Part shown: positions 61,601 through 64,000 of the stretch, one piece after another | How positions within the stretch are numbered: position 1 is the first letter of the stretch | Layout of the letters: every line of letters starts with the position of its first letter | Assembly: GCA_036245805.1 (NCBI GenBank) | Contig: BTRK01000006.1 | Location: 9,890,365 to 9,954,364 of the forward strand | Direction: 5' to 3' | From: Pristionchus mayeri | Taxonomy: Eukaryota > Nematoda > Chromadorea > Rhabditida > Neodiplogasteridae | DNA: 64,000 nucleotides | Notes under the pieces: generated by a model | What the model was told of the DNA's origin: nothing | The model's input: only the letters and a program-made list of their open reading frames with translations | Database searches by the model: none | Program-made: the position numbers and the translations under genes

Positions 61601-62410
61601 AGCCTTCTCAATGCATAAGCACTTGTACCATATTATAGCTGAGGATAGCTGAAAATTAGTGCATAATTAGTAAATCAGTTTAATGCAATCTCTCATCTTC
61701 ATTGATCAATGCGTGGGAATAAATTGAAAATATCAGGTTGTCAAGAAAGTAACGCTCGATTTTTAAATTTTCGATTCTAAGAAGCCATGACTTTCGTTGC
61801 CGCCTGACTATAATATTGTTATATATGTTCGTTGAATGCATGGATACTCTTTCCATCGCACATTAGTTCAAGCCTGTCCAATTGCTATTCAGGCGACAGC
61901 ATGAAGTCAAAGGTACATCAACAAAGAGTTGAACTGATTACGTTTTGGCCCAACATTCCATGGATAGCTTTCATAAGGCAAATATTATGCCACATGCAAA
62001 AAGTACTACAGACGGATATTACAATGCAACATGTGAATCTAGTCCGCTGCAAAAGGATTGCTAGAAAACAAACCCATTCGTGAACTTCACCCTATCGTGC
62101 AAGGTATGGTCATAAAGGATTATAGTTTGTGATCCATGCAATGTCAGGAAAATGTTAATTCAAGTGATCAGAAATTTTAGTGATTAGAATTCTGTAGGTG
62201 AAGCGCGCATGGACACTCTTTTCGATCAGAGAGATGAGAGAGCTCGTAAATAAGAGAGTCGCTCGGATTTCCATCCTTGATGCCTAGCTGTTATCAGCAC
62301 TCAATATAAGCGCGCTTGTTTGTATCGATAAGGCACCAACACCACCCTTCCCTCTGCGACCATGCCCCGTTTACCGTACCCTTATTCCAACTAGTAATTG
62401 CTATTTTTAG
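58676..62410. other. Mirrored non-coding stretch
   Basis: Reverse complement of 52,571-56,305. It contains the mirrored orphan exon (61,134-61,235, minus strand) and hairpins near 59,142 and 62,210. No further gene is seen. Confidence 0.5.
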
Positions 62411-64000
62411 ATGCAAGCTATCACGTGTGCTGTTCTCATCGCTCTCATTGCCGCATCAGCGGCATCGCCAACGTAAGTAAACAAAACAAGTGCGGATAGC
62501 TAATTCTGATAGGCATTTGAGTATATTTTCATATACCACGATGTCAGCAGCATTTGACCCGAAATACATTAGAGATAGAGCATGTAAAGCCCGTATTTCA
62601 GTAGACTCGATTCATCAGTGGTAGCGGCCGCCCACGCATTCGCTGCCAATCAGACGGGCAATTCGGTGATTGGAGGACACACTGTAGACATCACCAAATA
62701 TCCCTGGACCGTGTCCATCTGCCACAGTAATCCTTGAGGCACTAGGTCGCATGAGATACTATGACGTCATACCGCCTTAGACATATCAGAGACGGCATGA
62801 CGTTATAGTTCTCTGCCGACGTAGTACCTTCCTTTAACACTTCCTCTTCGCAAATATTTATTGTATTAGAAATTTGGTCTGATGTACTCTATCGCCGAGC
62901 GTGCAAATCCAACTTTCAGAAAGTGGTGGGGGCTGCACTTTCGAAGCAGCTGGAAGCATCATTGGTGATAGATGGATCCTTACATCCGGTGAGTTCTTAC
63001 TAGTTACTCGATTTCAATGTTAATTCGACGGCGACGACTGCAATCACTTATCCAAACGATACATGATATATCGGAATCTTTAAAGTTACCGGACGAGGAC
63101 GAAATTGACCCCCTATTTTTTGTCCTCCATCGAATAACCGATGGCTGAATTAGTTGAGAATGAATATACAAAAATGCTAAAAATCAATAATAGCATCAAG
63201 GGAAAGCCAGAAATGATCAGCGTAATCCCGCGCTCTCTCACTTTTGCATGCTATCTCGTACACGCGACGAGATCAGGGTCAGATGAAGGTTTCGTCCTCG
63301 TCCGGTAACTTTAAATGCAATAATATTAGAAAATCGGGGAACTAGGCCGGATGCGAACTATGACGTCATGCCGCCTTTGGTGTAAATAGTTATCATCCGG
63401 CCTATTGCCCCTACCAGCGAAACGTCTGCACCTATCAAATCGTTTCTTCAATAAATTGCGTTTCTTTGCCAAAACGATGCAAAAATTCCGCTATATTGAG
63501 ACAATTTGGTTTTCGTTATGGTTTGCACAGTTCTGCTGGTTTCCATTCTTAAATATATTTTTACATTCACTTATCATCGTCATTTCCTAGATATTTCCCT
63601 ATATAGAGTGAAATATCAAACGATAGGAAATGATGGTAAGTTTTTTTAAAGTGTTTTTAAACTGAAAACAAATGTATCGGATCATACTTTCAGGTGGTGC
63701 TCTAGGGAAGGATTCCACGTCGTACCGCGTTACGGTTGGCTCAAATAACTATGAGTACGTTTTATTCTGTCATCTACGCAAAAAATGTTGTGTATGTACA
63801 CAAATTCAGAATAAAGGAAAGAAAAGAATAATGCACTCGAAAGCTCGATGCGCAAAGAATATCAAGATGTTAAACTATGTTCAGTAAGAATGGCGATCAG
63901 TCTATCTTGGCGGAGGAAATCTATTACGGAGGATTCTCCTACGACGAAGACATCGCGCTCATTCGCGTAAGATTATCGACCGTGATTATATTCGGGTTGG
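62411..64000 (+). CDS. Second copy of the dead S1 protease homologue (partial at window end)
   Basis: Exons 62411-62472, 62602-62726, 62920-62988, 63694-63754 and 63885-63966 match exons 1-5 of the gene at 48,834-52,570 in length and sequence. They run from the signal peptide through DEDIALIR and then leave the window. TSGGA again replaces TAAHC. The ATG follows TTTTTAG directly, as in the twin. Because upstream regions are mirrored, the two genes are divergent with about 9.8 kb between starts. Whether exons 6-10 exist beyond the window is unknown. Confidence 0.85.

Larger units (their letters stand above)
57893..64000 (-). repeat. Palindrome 2, right arm (runs off the window)
   Basis: Reverse complement of 50,981-57,088. 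Near-identity holds to the last base shown, so the arm is longer than 6.1 kb. Confidence 0.95.

Noticed and set aside
50981..64000. Palindrome 2 as a certain assembly artefact
   Set aside because: Not proven either way: a few substitutions between arms argue for a real duplication, but only raw reads can decide.

Overview
The window looks like nuclear DNA of a free-living nematode, probably a rhabditid or diplogastrid. Genes are cut into many small exons by short introns with TTTCAG-like acceptors. Some start codons sit just behind an acceptor, as in SL trans-splicing, and the gene content (Cys-loop channel, 7TM chemoreceptor, S1 proteases, PGAP2-like protein) fits. No prokaryotic signals are present. 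All gene models were built by hand from reading frames, splice sites and phase continuity.

Layout. (1) 1-4,839: no recognised gene; diverged repeats and a small foldback. (2) 4,840-16,047 (+): a 19-exon Cys-loop ligand-gated ion channel of about 573 residues. Two introns hold long inverted-repeat elements, and its 4.1 kb intron also holds an antisense 7TM receptor gene (12,503-13,951). (3) About 12.6-19.8 kb is duplicated at about 21.3-26.6 kb. The second copies of the receptor (in-frame stop) and of the channel tail (1-bp deletion) are dead. (4) 23,491-47,820 is a giant palindrome: arms of about 12 kb around a 374-bp spacer (35,212-35,585). Each arm carries a channel-tail pseudogene, an intact-looking PGAP2-like gene, a TTAA-flanked element containing a tRNA-like sequence, a 28-bp satellite, a mariner-type MITE and a single-pass membrane protein gene. 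The arms differ in satellite copy number (29 against 3) and by a DD37D mariner transposon in the right arm only. (5) 48,834-52,570 (-): a 10-exon S1-family protease homologue of 262 residues that lacks the catalytic His and Ser. (6) From at least 50,981 to beyond the window end is a second palindrome around a spacer at 57,089-57,892. It duplicates the 5' half of that protease gene in the opposite orientation (62,411 onward, +) and carries inner fragments of a second protease homologue.

The genes do not form an operon or a pathway. The theme is structural: repeated inverted and tandem duplication in a MITE-rich region, leaving intact copies (PGAP2-like, membrane protein, protease homologue) beside decaying ones. 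The points most worth following up are the two palindromes, the unusual Q-E-R selectivity motif of the channel, the catalytically dead protease family, and a palindromic mini-element family carrying TGACGTCA sites.
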